Of a DNA stretch of 5,935 bases, positions 1 through 4,959 are shown piece after piece. Position 1 is the stretch's first letter; each line of letters starts with the position of its first letter. A program made the position numbers and the translations under genes. Source of the DNA: JBGSMF01 sp964651475 (GTDB lineage: Bacteria; Chloroflexota; Anaerolineae; Fen-1058); assembly GCA_964651475.1 (NCBI GenBank), contig CAZYXV010000081.1, positions 1-5,935 of the forward strand. The letters run 5' to 3'. Under the pieces are notes generated by a model. The model saw nothing but the letters and a program-made list of their open reading frames with translations, was not told the origin of the DNA and made no database searches.

Positions 1-55
1 AGTCAATTGGCAGGTCTGGCGCAAACCGCAACGCGGCTTAACTCTGCCGTTAGGC
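1..55 (+). other. attC site, right half (window starts inside it)
   Basis: The core GTTAGGC lies at 49-55, preceded by a GCGGCTTAACTCTGCC arm. The stretch CAGGTCTGGCGCAAACCG at 11-28 closely resembles the interior of the complete attC at 4960-5084 (GCCGGTCTGGCGCAAAGCG), which identifies it as the same attC subfamily. The inverse core lies outside the window. The G at 49 is the last base of the previous cassette, and the next cassette starts at 50. Confidence 0.8.
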
Positions 56-90
56 ACACTCTTGCACCACAAACGCATTGATAAACACAA

Positions 91-330
91 ATGACTCTAT
101 TCAAGCAATACAGCATGGTTCGCGTGGTTCGATTACTTCATCCCGCTGAAGAGTATGACGGATGGCGAGTTAACAAACGTAACCCCCAGATCGGAGATAC
201 TGGCACTATCGTCGAAATACTTCATGCGCCGAACTTGCCTGACAAATATGTTGTTGAAGCGGTGGAACCTGATGGAAATACAACATGGCTTGGCGATTTT
301 GACGCTGATGAGATAGAACCAATGCCATAA
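91..330 (+). CDS. small DUF4926-like protein
   Basis: This 79-residue protein begins 35 bp after an attC core, as expected for cassette cargo. The centre reads VRVVRLL, then GDTGTIVEIL (about residues 35-44), then KYVVEAVEPDG and a closing DADEIEPM. This order (a short beta strand, a GxxGTIVE turn, a strand with an acidic or glycine hairpin, and a final D/E-L/I-P segment) matches the DUF4926 family of roughly 60-80-residue proteins. The role of that family is not established. It resembles small barrel-like domains, and members are frequent in integron cassettes and near toxin-antitoxin-like loci. No Shine-Dalgarno sequence precedes the ATG at 91. The ATG at 115 (MVRVVRLL) would give 71 residues and fits the family start better, so the true start is uncertain. 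The gene is followed by a lone GTTAGGT and not by a complete attC. Confidence 0.7.
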   Translation: MTLFKQYSMVRVVRLLHPAEEYDGWRVNKRNPQIGDTGTIVEILHAPNLPDKYVVEAVEPDGNTTWLGDFDADEIEPMP

Positions 331-337
331 GCCAAAA

Positions 338-344
338 GTTAGGT
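338..344 (+). other. solitary recombination core GTTAGGT between two genes
   Basis: GTTAGGT is a canonical core heptamer, but no inverse core or stem arm lies upstream of it in the short gap after the first gene. The sequence from it (GTTAGGTCAT) matches the complement of the end of the next cassette (ATGGCCTAAC at 878-887), allowing one T/C difference. This marks 339 as the left end of the zinc-ribbon cassette. The first gene therefore lacks its own attC, either through deletion or because the second cassette inserted at a secondary GTT site. Confidence 0.6.
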
Positions 345-368
345 CATCACCGTGGGAGTAACTTTCTG

Positions 369-869
369 ATGAGTGAAAAAGAGTTTTACGAAAGGCTTCG
401 ACCGCCTGAACCTACTTCACCAAGCGAGCTTTGTTCCTGTAGGCCAGAAACACCAGTTAAGCTGATGAACGCCTTAGGATACAATCCCATTTATTGCATC
501 ATATGCAACCTAGAAGTACCACCCGAAAGATTGAATCTGAGTGAAGATATCGTTCAATCTATCGTCCACTGGCGAGATCTGTACAACGCTATTGATTATC
601 TATGGTTGGATTCCAGCGTTTATGAAAGTTGGGCAAAGCAGCAGCTACGCGATATGAATAGCCGCATCAATGTGTTAGGGCGAGAAATACAACGAGAACT
701 TGCTACAATTCATAGGTGCTATTACTGGTATTTTCAAGATGAATCAGATGATGAATATTCACCGCTGACCACTTGCCCTGTTTGCAATGAACCGCTTCAA
801 GAGTATCCAGGAGGCATCTTCAAACAGCGGGTTTGCGAGAACTGCGGAGTAATTGGTATCGGTGAATGA
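369..869 (+). CDS. zinc-ribbon-containing protein, DUF2310-like
   Basis: This 166-residue protein has two cysteine clusters: an N-terminal set C22-x-C24 and C43-x2-C46, and a C-terminal ribbon C136-x2-C139 with C156-x2-C159. The second has the spacing of a standard treble-clef or rubredoxin-like zinc ribbon (CPVC ... CENCG). Between them is a mostly helical segment rich in W, Y and charged residues (HWRDLYNAIDYLWLD, about 67-81). I associate this arrangement (N-terminal IYCxxCN-x-EVPPERL, then a helical WRDLY region, then a closing ribbon) with the DUF2310-type Zn-ribbon proteins, whose role is unknown and possibly nucleic-acid binding. The family assignment is from memory of the pattern. GGGAG at 354-358 lies 10 nt before the ATG. 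The stop is 11 bp before the attC inverse core, so this is the sole gene of its cassette. No signal peptide or membrane segment is visible, so it is probably cytoplasmic. Confidence 0.8.
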   Translation: MSEKEFYERLRPPEPTSPSELCSCRPETPVKLMNALGYNPIYCIICNLEVPPERLNLSEDIVQSIVHWRDLYNAIDYLWLDSSVYESWAKQQLRDMNSRINVLGREIQRELATIHRCYYWYFQDESDDEYSPLTTCPVCNEPLQEYPGGIFKQRVCENCGVIGIGE

Positions 870-880
870 CATGGAAAATG

Positions 881-1007
881 GCCTAACAGGCGCATCCAGC
901 CGACGCCTTGCCGTGCGCGGTAGCGATAATTTCCAGTTTTTGGAATTTTGCGAGCCAGACGAGATGCTCGATTTTAGTCGGCGCGGCTGATGCGCGAGTC
1001 GTTAGGC
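881..1007 (+). other. attC site of the zinc-ribbon cassette (127 bp)
   Basis: The inverse core GCCTAAC is at 881-887 and the core GTTAGGC at 1001-1007. The arms are GCGCATCCAGCCG near the left and CGGCTGATGCGC near the right. They pair fully except for one extra C on the left arm, which is the unpaired base expected on the folded strand of an attC. The interior (TTTCCAGTTTTTGGAATTTTG) differs from the other attC sites in the window. Confidence 0.92.
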
Positions 1008-1030
1008 GCGGGTTAAGCGTAAGGCGGGTA

Positions 1031-1172
1031 CATCACCGCTCAAGGTGATGGGTTGCAACAAAATGGCACAGAGTTATGATGAGCCAACATCAAGTGGTGG
1101 GGCAAACGTCAAGCGAGGTCGCAAGGAAAATGCTTGTGATGCAACCCATCAATTTCGGGCGGGGTTGTGCCA
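1031..1172 (+). ncRNA. possible structured RNA in the small cassette (mutually exclusive hairpins)
   Basis: CATCACC (1031-1037) pairs with GGTGATG (1044-1050) as a local 7-bp hairpin with a GCTCAA loop. TGATGGGTTGCA (1046-1057) is also perfectly complementary to TGCAACCCATCA (1140-1151), 82 nt downstream. The two helices share 1046-1050 and cannot form together. TGGCACA (1064-1070) also matches TGTGCCA (1166-1172), a pairing that would cross the long-range helix. A 12-bp perfect match over this distance suggests a folded transcript or a single-strand DNA fold. The function is unknown and transcription is not shown. Confidence 0.3.
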
Positions 1173-1179
1173 GGTGTAA
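1063..1179 (+). CDS. possible 38-residue small ORF, unknown
   Basis: ATG at 1063 opens a 38-codon frame ending in TAA at 1177-1179, four bases before the attC inverse core. That is where the stop of a cassette gene usually falls. The peptide starts MAQSYDEPTSSGG, has a basic middle (VKRGRK) and two cysteines (C25, C36), and shows no signal or membrane segment. I see no Shine-Dalgarno sequence, and the same bases hold strong inverted repeats, so the cassette may instead act as RNA or be gene-less. I do not recognise the peptide. Confidence 0.25.
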   Translation: MAQSYDEPTSSGGANVKRGRKENACDATHQFRAGLCQV

Positions 1180-1183
1180 CCGC

Positions 1184-1385
1184 GCCTAACAGGCGCGAGA
1201 TACGCTTGAGCAGGGCGTCGGCTCGTCGCTCGCGCGACCTCGCCTCCGCCTATCTGCTCAATCAAGCGGAAATCCTCGCGTGCTACGCACGCTCGGACTC
1301 CGCTGCGCTACGCCCCACGGCGCCGCGTTTGCGCCTTCGGCGCAACGCAGCTTGGGGGTTCCGCTTATCTCGCGCCTCGTTAGGC
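1184..1385 (+). other. long attC site (202 bp) of the 1002-1379 cassette, same body as the minicassettes
   Basis: The inverse core GCCTAAC is at 1184-1190 and the core GTTAGGC at 1379-1385. The arm AGGCGCGAGATA pairs with TATCTCGCGCCT at the other end. From 1191 to 1384 the sequence appears identical to the minicassette bodies at 4113-4306 and 5119-5312. The difference is at the inverse core: GCCTAAC here, GCCTATCG there. The cassette start GTTAGGCGCGG at 1001 complements CCGCGCCTAAC at 1180-1190, which confirms the cassette boundaries. The interior holds further hairpins, including GCGTGC-TAC-GCACGC and TTGCGCC-TTC-GGCGCAA. Confidence 0.8.
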
Positions 1386-1418
1386 TGACCAAGAAAAGCC
1401 CCAGGAAAGTATCCGTTG

Positions 1419-1572
1419 GGCAGGGTCAGATTTGAAGAATTTAACTGTTAAGCAGCGTTGGTTTATCCGGGCAAAGTCAGTTACAGTCCGTAAGTAGATA
1501 AAAAAGACAGATGAGGAAAAATGGTTTTCCCTGGCAGAGTCATACTCAGCCCGTAAATGGATAAAAAAGACA
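1419..1572 (+). repeat. imperfect direct repeats upstream of the membrane-protein gene
   Basis: A 40-bp unit at 1470-1509 (starting GGCAAAGTCAG, ending AGATAAAAAAGACA) recurs at 1533-1572 (starting GGCAGAGTCAT, ending GGATAAAAAAGACA) with about eight or nine differences and a 63-bp period. A third, more degraded start (GGCAGGGTCAG) lies at 1419. The units sit between the cassette start at 1380 and the gene at 1600, an unusually long leader of 220 bp. I see no convincing gene in this leader. The reverse frame over it merely repeats a VFFI-LR peptide because the DNA repeats. Confidence 0.6.
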
Positions 1573-1599
1573 AAGACTAAATCCAGGCGATGACGCATT

Positions 1600-2160
1600 A
1601 TGAAATTCTTACATTATCTTGACCGAATAATATTTGGAACTGAAGAGGTGTACTTTGCTAGTGGCTATAATGCTGAAGAGGCGGCGAAATATCTTTCTGA
1701 GATAGTTTTGCACCCATCGCCAAAATCTACATTTTCATACTTTACCTCTCGATATATTCTCCAACAAACCTTCTCTCTTCCTGATTTGATAGGGAAAGTT
1801 TCAAGGGAGAAGGTTTTTATCTTTCGGTATCGTCAAGGGATGGGCCGCACTCCGTTTAGGCCGATTTTTCAAGGAAAATTCATAGTGGAAGATAATCAGA
1901 CTTTTCTAAAGGGGTTATTTTCTATGGCTTTATCCACCAAGATTATGACTATCCTTTGGTTTGGTCTTATCATTTACTTTACAATTATGTCTATCAACGG
2001 GAATCGACAGGAATTGCAGCCGATAAGTTTTCTATTGCCGGTCGGAACAATTTTGATATTTTTCAGTTTGTACGGTTTCGGGCGTTGGGTATCTCGAAAT
2101 GATAGAGATTTTATTTCTGAAAGGATAAAGTCATCTATCAAAGATGACCACAATCTTTAA
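1600..2160 (+). CDS. two-helix membrane protein of unknown function
   Basis: This 186-residue protein has a soluble N-terminal half (about 1-110) followed by two hydrophobic segments at roughly 115-132 and 142-160, and a short charged tail with WVSRNDRDFISERI. The motif RTPFRPIFQGKF (83-94), then a GLFSMA turn before the first helix, and the GRWVSRND sequence after the second helix resemble an uncharacterised family of membrane-anchored proteins that I associate with integron cassettes in Gammaproteobacteria and other environmental bacteria. I know no assigned role. The upstream region has only a weak ribosome site (AGGCG at 1584-1588). The codons are A/T-rich compared with the attC DNA, and eight of its 20 isoleucines are ATA. 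The gene lies in a cassette whose ends match (GTTAGGCTGAC at 1379, GTCAGCCTAAC at 2220). Confidence 0.8.
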   Translation: MKFLHYLDRIIFGTEEVYFASGYNAEEAAKYLSEIVLHPSPKSTFSYFTSRYILQQTFSLPDLIGKVSREKVFIFRYRQGMGRTPFRPIFQGKFIVEDNQTFLKGLFSMALSTKIMTILWFGLIIYFTIMSINGNRQELQPISFLLPVGTILIFFSLYGFGRWVSRNDRDFISERIKSSIKDDHNL

Positions 2161-2223
2161 CGATTGGCTCATAAGAATGGGTCGAATGAAACAGATGAGT
2201 TTGAGTTGGTAATGCAAAAGTCA

Positions 2224-2348
2224 GCCTAACAAGCGGTTGCAGCCGAATTGCTACCGCCCGGTTTTTCAAGCATTCCTTGCTGGCAAAGTTGGGGTATAAT
2301 GTAGCTTGCCTTGCCCACCCGCAATCGGCTGAACCGCGGGCGTTAGGC
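2224..2348 (+). other. attC site of the membrane-protein cassette (125 bp)
   Basis: The inverse core GCCTAAC is at 2224-2230 and the core GTTAGGC at 2342-2348. The arms GCGGTTGCAGCCGA and TCGGCTGAACCGC pair with a single extra G on the left arm. The interior (TTTTTCAAGCATTCCTTGC, then GCAAAGTTGGGGTATAATG) is a different attC type from its neighbours. Confidence 0.93.
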
Positions 2349-2369
2349 CCGGCATTGAAATCCAGGCAA

Positions 2370-2374
2370 AGGAG
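2370..2374 (+). promoter_or_regulatory. strong ribosome binding site AGGAG without an intact gene
   Basis: AAAGGAGAAG lies 20-odd bases after the cassette start and is a strong Shine-Dalgarno match. No ATG follows at the right distance. CTG at 2382 and ATT at 2385 lie 7 and 10 nt downstream, and GTG at 2389 is 14 nt away. It supports the idea that a gene once began here. Confidence 0.4.
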
Positions 2375-2381
2375 AAGAAAT

Positions 2382-2551
2382 CTGATTAGTGACAACGAAA
2401 CAATGTATTTTCTTCCCCGTTTGCCCCCAGCATATTGACAAGAGAAATCATCGAACAAAGCTTTACGCTGGAAATACTCGCTACCTTGGTGGTCAAAGAT
2501 TGGCTTGTTCATCGTCGGGTCAGTGGCGCTCTTGTCAATTTCGTGTCATAA
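2382..2551 (+). pseudogene. possible frameshifted small gene upstream of the tRNA
   Basis: After the ribosome site at 2370-2374, one frame reads ISDNETMYFLPRLPPAY and meets TGA at 2436-2438. The overlapping +2 frame from TTG at 2435 then reads LTREIIEQSFTLEILATLVV and on through KDWLVHRRVSGALVNFVS to TAA at 2549-2551. Adding one T within TATTGACA (giving TATTTGACA) would join them into one protein of about 56 residues with natural-looking composition. A lost start codon at 2382 (CTG) is also suggested. I do not recognise the product. The alternative is a coincidence, or the unrelated GTG frame at 2389-2574, whose composition looks less protein-like. Confidence 0.3.
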
Positions 2552-2591
2552 TTAGCACTAGACTACTAATGTAGTAAATCGTTTCAAAATT

Positions 2592-2669
2592 GCCCCGGTA
2601 GTTCAATTGGTGAGAACGCCACTCTTATAAGGTGGGAATCTGTTGCGGGTTCGAGTCCTGCCCGGGGCA
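2592..2669 (+). tRNA. tRNA-Ile, anticodon UAU, inside an integron cassette
   Basis: A complete 78-nt cloverleaf is visible. The acceptor stem is GCCCCGG with CCGGGGC (2592-2598 and 2662-2668). The D stem is GTTC with GAAC around AATTGGTGA. The anticodon stem CCACT/GGTGG includes one T-G wobble, with loop CTTATAA. The T stem is GCGGG/CCTGC with loop TTCGAGT. The discriminator is A at 2669 and CCA is not encoded. The anticodon at 2626-2628 is TAT, reading AUA isoleucine codons. U12-A23, C4-G69 and A73 agree with known isoleucine identity positions of E. coli. The variable region (2636-2644) is 9 nt, against the usual 4-5. Most bacteria read AUA with a lysidine-modified CAU tRNA, so a UAU tRNA is uncommon. 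I see no convincing sigma-70 promoter directly upstream (a TTGTCA at 2532 lacks a well-spaced -10), nor a terminator after it. Confidence 0.9.
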
Positions 2670-2792
2670 TTGAATTACCTCTTGTTGTGTCGATTGCAGC
2701 AAGTTTGGTAGGATGAGGAAAACATCACAAACTGAGATGCATGGTTTTCCATCGACAACCTCTTTGTGCAGCGTTAAAAAAGCAAGTACCGG
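2670..2792. other. tRNA 3' flank, no gene supported
   Basis: This holds A/T-rich sequence between the tRNA and the attC. An ATG at 2713 opens a frame that runs through the attC to 2907, so it is not credible as a cassette gene. No terminator hairpin with a T run is evident. Confidence 0.5.
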
Positions 2793-2921
2793 GCCTAACA
2801 CTGCATGCACCCGACCGCCCATACGCCGCGAGTTACAGAGCTGCTTCCGCGTGGTCATCGTTCTTCGGGGCGCAAGCGTTCTGCGTCGCACCCTGGTCGG
2901 CGGGTGATGCTAACGTTAGGT
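2793..2921 (+). other. attC site of the tRNA cassette (129 bp)
   Basis: The inverse core GCCTAAC is at 2793-2799 and the core GTTAGGT at 2915-2921. The arms GCATGCACCCG and CGGGTGATGC pair with one extra G on the left. The cassette start GTTAGGCCCGG at 2342 is the exact complement of CCGGGCCTAAC at 2789-2799, so the tRNA lies inside a well-bounded cassette. The interior belongs to the type with GGTCATCGTTCTTCGGGGCG, shared with the attC sites at 3369 and 5759. Confidence 0.93.
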
Positions 2922-3368
2922 GCTTGCCCGTGTGCTGTCTTACGAATGGTTAGAGTTGTTGTGGAGGTAAACAGTTGAGGCAATCTTGCTCACCAGTAGC
3001 AAAAGCTTGCACCTGCACCACCAGCACTCCCAAGACCCTGCGGCAACTGTCTGATTTTAGACCAGTTGTGTACCTTCAAAGACAAGGCTCACCTGTACCG
3101 TCGTTCGGTGGTTGAAGGGCAAAGGCGGGTGGTTACAAAAATAGCGCCAATTGAACTGTCCCGCTCAACTGTGTTACAATCAGGGTAGACCATACGAGGC
3201 ACAGGTAAGACAAAACTGTTTTGCGATTCAGAGCAACGTGCCAGGCAAGACAATGACCTTGAAGCAAGGCTTAGGGTGTCCAGCCAGTCACACCCAAATA
3301 GGCACATGTTCGCGGTTGCCCACTGGTGGGTCTTGGCTGCTGGTATCAGGTTGCAGGTGCTTGGGCGC
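2922..3368 (+). other. gene-less cassette body, copy A
   Basis: The 447-bp body, without an intact gene, aligns end to end with 5314-5758 at roughly four-fifths identity by eye. Long shared blocks include TGCACCTGCACCACCAGCAC and GGTTGCAGGTGC near the right end. A frame at 3151-3368 reads CFAIQSNVPGKTMTLKQGL and GCRCLGAP, which matches the frame in copy B. Upstream, two compensating 1-bp indels shift the frame relative to copy B, and neither copy has a good start. Substitutions over 3190-3370 fall least often at the third position of this frame, which argues against it being coding. It may be a decayed gene or a non-coding cassette. Confidence 0.55.
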
Positions 3369-3496
3369 ACCTAACACTGCATGAAGCCGACTGTCCTTAC
3401 GCTGCGAGTTCCAGAGCTACTTTCGCGTCGTCATCACTTTTTGGGGCGCAAGGGTTACGTGTCGCATCCGGCCAGCGGCTTATGCCTACGTTAGGC
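3369..3496 (+). other. attC site of gene-less cassette A (128 bp)
   Basis: The inverse core ACCTAAC is at 3369-3375 and the core GTTAGGC at 3490-3496. The arms GCATGAAGCCG and CGGCTTATGC pair with one extra G on the left. ACCTAAC complements the GTTAGGT that starts this cassette at 2915. Its interior is of the same type as the sites at 2793 and 5759. Confidence 0.92.
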
Positions 3497-3539
3497 CCAC
3501 TCTTGAAAAATCTTGATTGAGATGCAGTAAACATCTTTT

Positions 3540-3881
3540 ATGAAAACAATGGCTCGCACCCTTTTAGAATCAACAATCTATCTATTGGTCTATGGTTTTT
3601 GCCTTGTCTATGAAATTCTGATGTATGCTCTGTTTTCAGGAGACTATTGTAGCGGGACAGGAACAGGGGCTTCAAGATTCTTCAGGGTATGTAATGAGAC
3701 TTGGCTTATTGTCATGCTCGTGGCTGATTTTCTAGTTTTACTTGGGATAGTAATCCTACTCAAAACCAAACAAACTCATTGGACAACAAAGCTGCTTTTT
3801 GTTGGATTGTATGTAGTCTGTGTTGTGATTTCGCCCCTGATATGGGATTCGCCATTCTTTTTGACGTCCACATACAAATAG
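3540..3881 (+). CDS. three-helix integral membrane protein, unknown function
   Basis: This 113-residue protein is almost entirely hydrophobic, with likely membrane segments at about 9-32, 54-75 and 83-103. A glycine-rich loop with C37 and C51 lies between the first two, and a short polar KTKQTHWTTK linker lies between the last two. There is no cleavable signal peptide or recognisable catalytic motif. It should sit in the cytoplasmic membrane. The upstream bases give no clear Shine-Dalgarno sequence. ATG at 3549 is an alternative start three codons in. It is the only gene of the cassette 3491-4072, with 68 bp between stop and inverse core. Cassettes often carry such small membrane proteins. 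I do not recognise the family. Confidence 0.75.
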   Translation: MKTMARTLLESTIYLLVYGFCLVYEILMYALFSGDYCSGTGTGASRFFRVCNETWLIVMLVADFLVLLGIVILLKTKQTHWTTKLLFVGLYVVCVVISPLIWDSPFFLTSTYK

Positions 3882-3949
3882 ACACTTGCGATTTATCGAA
3901 TGACCATCAGAGGGAAAGATTGTAAAACATTATCAGTTGATACAAGTGT

Positions 3950-4078
3950 GCCTAACACGTGCTTTCAGCCGACTTGCCTTACGCGCCGTGTTTAAGAATC
4001 GCCATATGTTCCAAAACGTTTTGAGCAAACAAGCCAGTCCGGCACAAACCGGCAAGCGGCTGAAGCACACCGATAGGC
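3950..4078 (+). other. attC site with altered core GATAGGC (129 bp)
   Basis: The inverse core is the normal GCCTAAC (3950-3956), but the right-hand core is GATAGGC (4072-4078) where GTTAGGC is expected. The arms GTGCTTTCAGCCG and CGGCTGAAGCAC pair with one extra T on the left. The altered bases after the G belong to the minicassette that follows. The interior (TTTAAGAATCG, then CAAAACGTTTTGAGCAAAC) is the same type as the sites at 1-55 and 4960. Confidence 0.9.
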
Positions 4079-4301
4079 GAGACGCTCGCCGACGCTCGCA
4101 TCTCGCCTATCGAGGCGCGAGATACGCTTGAGCAGGGCGTCGGCTCGTCGCTCGCGCGACCTCGCCTCCGCCTATCTGCTCAATCAAGCGGAAATCCTCG
4201 CGTGCTACGCACGCTCGGACTCCGCTGCGCTACGCCCCACGGCGCCGCGTTTGCGCCTTCGGCGCAACGCAGCTTGGGGGTTCCGCTTATCTCGCGCCTC
4301 G
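4073..4301 (+). mobile_element. minicassette, first full copy (229 bp, almost only an attC)
   Basis: The unit starts with ATAGGCGAGA after the G of the upstream core. It carries only 26 bp of insert up to its inverse core GCCTATC (4105-4111), and ends at the G of GTTAGGC (4301). Start and end are complementary: CGATAGGCGAGA at 4071-4082 is the reverse complement of TCTCGCCTATCG at 4101-4112. Its attC (4105-4307) is about 203 bp, with perfect 13-bp arms GAGGCGCGAGATA/TATCTCGCGCCTC and many small internal hairpins. It looks identical in length and sequence to 5079-5307. It encodes no credible protein. The open frame through it appears in all copies simply because the DNA is the same. Confidence 0.75.
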
Positions 4302-4326
4302 TTAGGCGCAGCCGTGCGCCACAAAA

Positions 4327-4331
4327 AGGAG
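4327..4331 (+). promoter_or_regulatory. ribosome binding site deciding the lipoprotein start
   Basis: AGGAG sits 6 nt before the ATG at 4338. The same frame is open upstream to 4128, but those codons lie in minicassette DNA, so this ribosome site fixes the true start. Confidence 0.85.
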
Positions 4332-4337
4332 AAAACA

Positions 4338-4904
4338 ATGAACGGCAAAAAGCTGTTTCAGCAAATGTTTGGTTTGATACCCGTTGTGCTATTATTGGCA
4401 GGATGTGGCCTAGCGGCAAAACCCAGCATAGGAGTACCAGTCGCCGGGGGTGATTGGGAGATTACAGTCAATAGTGTTCGCCAAGAATCGACATTGCGCT
4501 CAATGTTTCTTGATACCTACGATGCAGAGAGTGGGTACACCTTTGTTCTTGTAAAGGCCACTGTCCATAACCGAGCTTCATCTTCAACGACCTCACTCCC
4601 TGAAGGAGACGCTCTTGTCTCTGGGGTTCATCTCTATAGTGAAAAGCCAGCGCCACCAACTGCGTTGTCTTTGAAAGATGTGATGCTTATAAACGAGAAG
4701 GGGGCGACTTCTACACTTGTTGGTTTGGATGTTGGGGACAGTGGTGAATTCCTGCTCGCACCAAACCTTACTGATTTCAAGGTAGCCTCCCCAGAGGCTC
4801 AAGCGACCTATACTTTCGCCTTCGTGGTTGAGAGCGGCACCACACAACAAATGAAGTTCCAATGCAAAGATGTGCCTCCCATTCCATTTACACTGAGTAA
4901 GTGA
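4338..4904 (+). CDS. lipoprotein with DUF4352-like domain
   Basis: Starting at 4338 the protein is 188 residues. Residues 1-23 form a lipoprotein signal: a KK n-region, a hydrophobic core and the lipobox LLAGC with C23 as the lipidated residue. The mature part begins with a GVPVAGGDWEITVNSV segment (about 34-49), continues with GYTFVLVKATVHNRAS (about 68-83), and ends with ATYTFAFVVESG. The order 'W-x-ITV ... Y-F-V-V-x-V-T-V-x-N ... F-x-V' is that of DUF4352-type immunoglobulin-like extracytoplasmic domains, common on lipoproteins of Firmicutes and Chloroflexota. The assignment is by pattern. It should be anchored outside the cytoplasmic membrane. A strong ribosome site precedes it, and the gene starts 37 bp after the cassette boundary. 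Its stop is 55 bp before the attC. Confidence 0.88.
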   Translation: MNGKKLFQQMFGLIPVVLLLAGCGLAAKPSIGVPVAGGDWEITVNSVRQESTLRSMFLDTYDAESGYTFVLVKATVHNRASSSTTSLPEGDALVSGVHLYSEKPAPPTALSLKDVMLINEKGATSTLVGLDVGDSGEFLLAPNLTDFKVASPEAQATYTFAFVVESGTTQQMKFQCKDVPPIPFTLSK

Positions 4905-4959
4905 AATATACCCATCAGCATTGACAACGAAAAAGCATACAACAACTTCGCGGCAAAGC

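Noticed and set aside
1167..1388. 73-residue frame also seen at 4128 and 5134
   Set aside because: The peptide recurs only because the attC body is repeated. The DNA is a palindrome-rich recombination site.
2138..2512. 124-residue reverse frame
   Set aside because: It runs antisense through an attC and overlaps the end of the membrane-protein gene. It has no protein-like features.
2532..2564. Sigma-70 promoter for the tRNA
   Set aside because: TTGTCA at 2532 has no -10 box at 16-18 bp. The nearest (TAGACT) is 21 bp away.
3089..3370. 93-residue reverse frame in gene-less cassette A
   Set aside because: Copy B breaks the corresponding frame early, and no ribosome site or known motif is seen.
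3937..4131. 64-residue frame
   Set aside because: It covers the attC at 3950-4078 and the start of the minicassette.
4073..4301. Minicassette as a MITE or small insertion sequence
   Set aside because: Identity stops exactly at the G/TT point of integron cores, no target duplication is visible, and its two ends follow the cassette complementarity rule. Transposition is not fully excluded.
4128..4337. N-terminal extension of the lipoprotein
   Set aside because: These codons lie in minicassette DNA repeated elsewhere. The ribosome site and signal peptide place the start at 4338.
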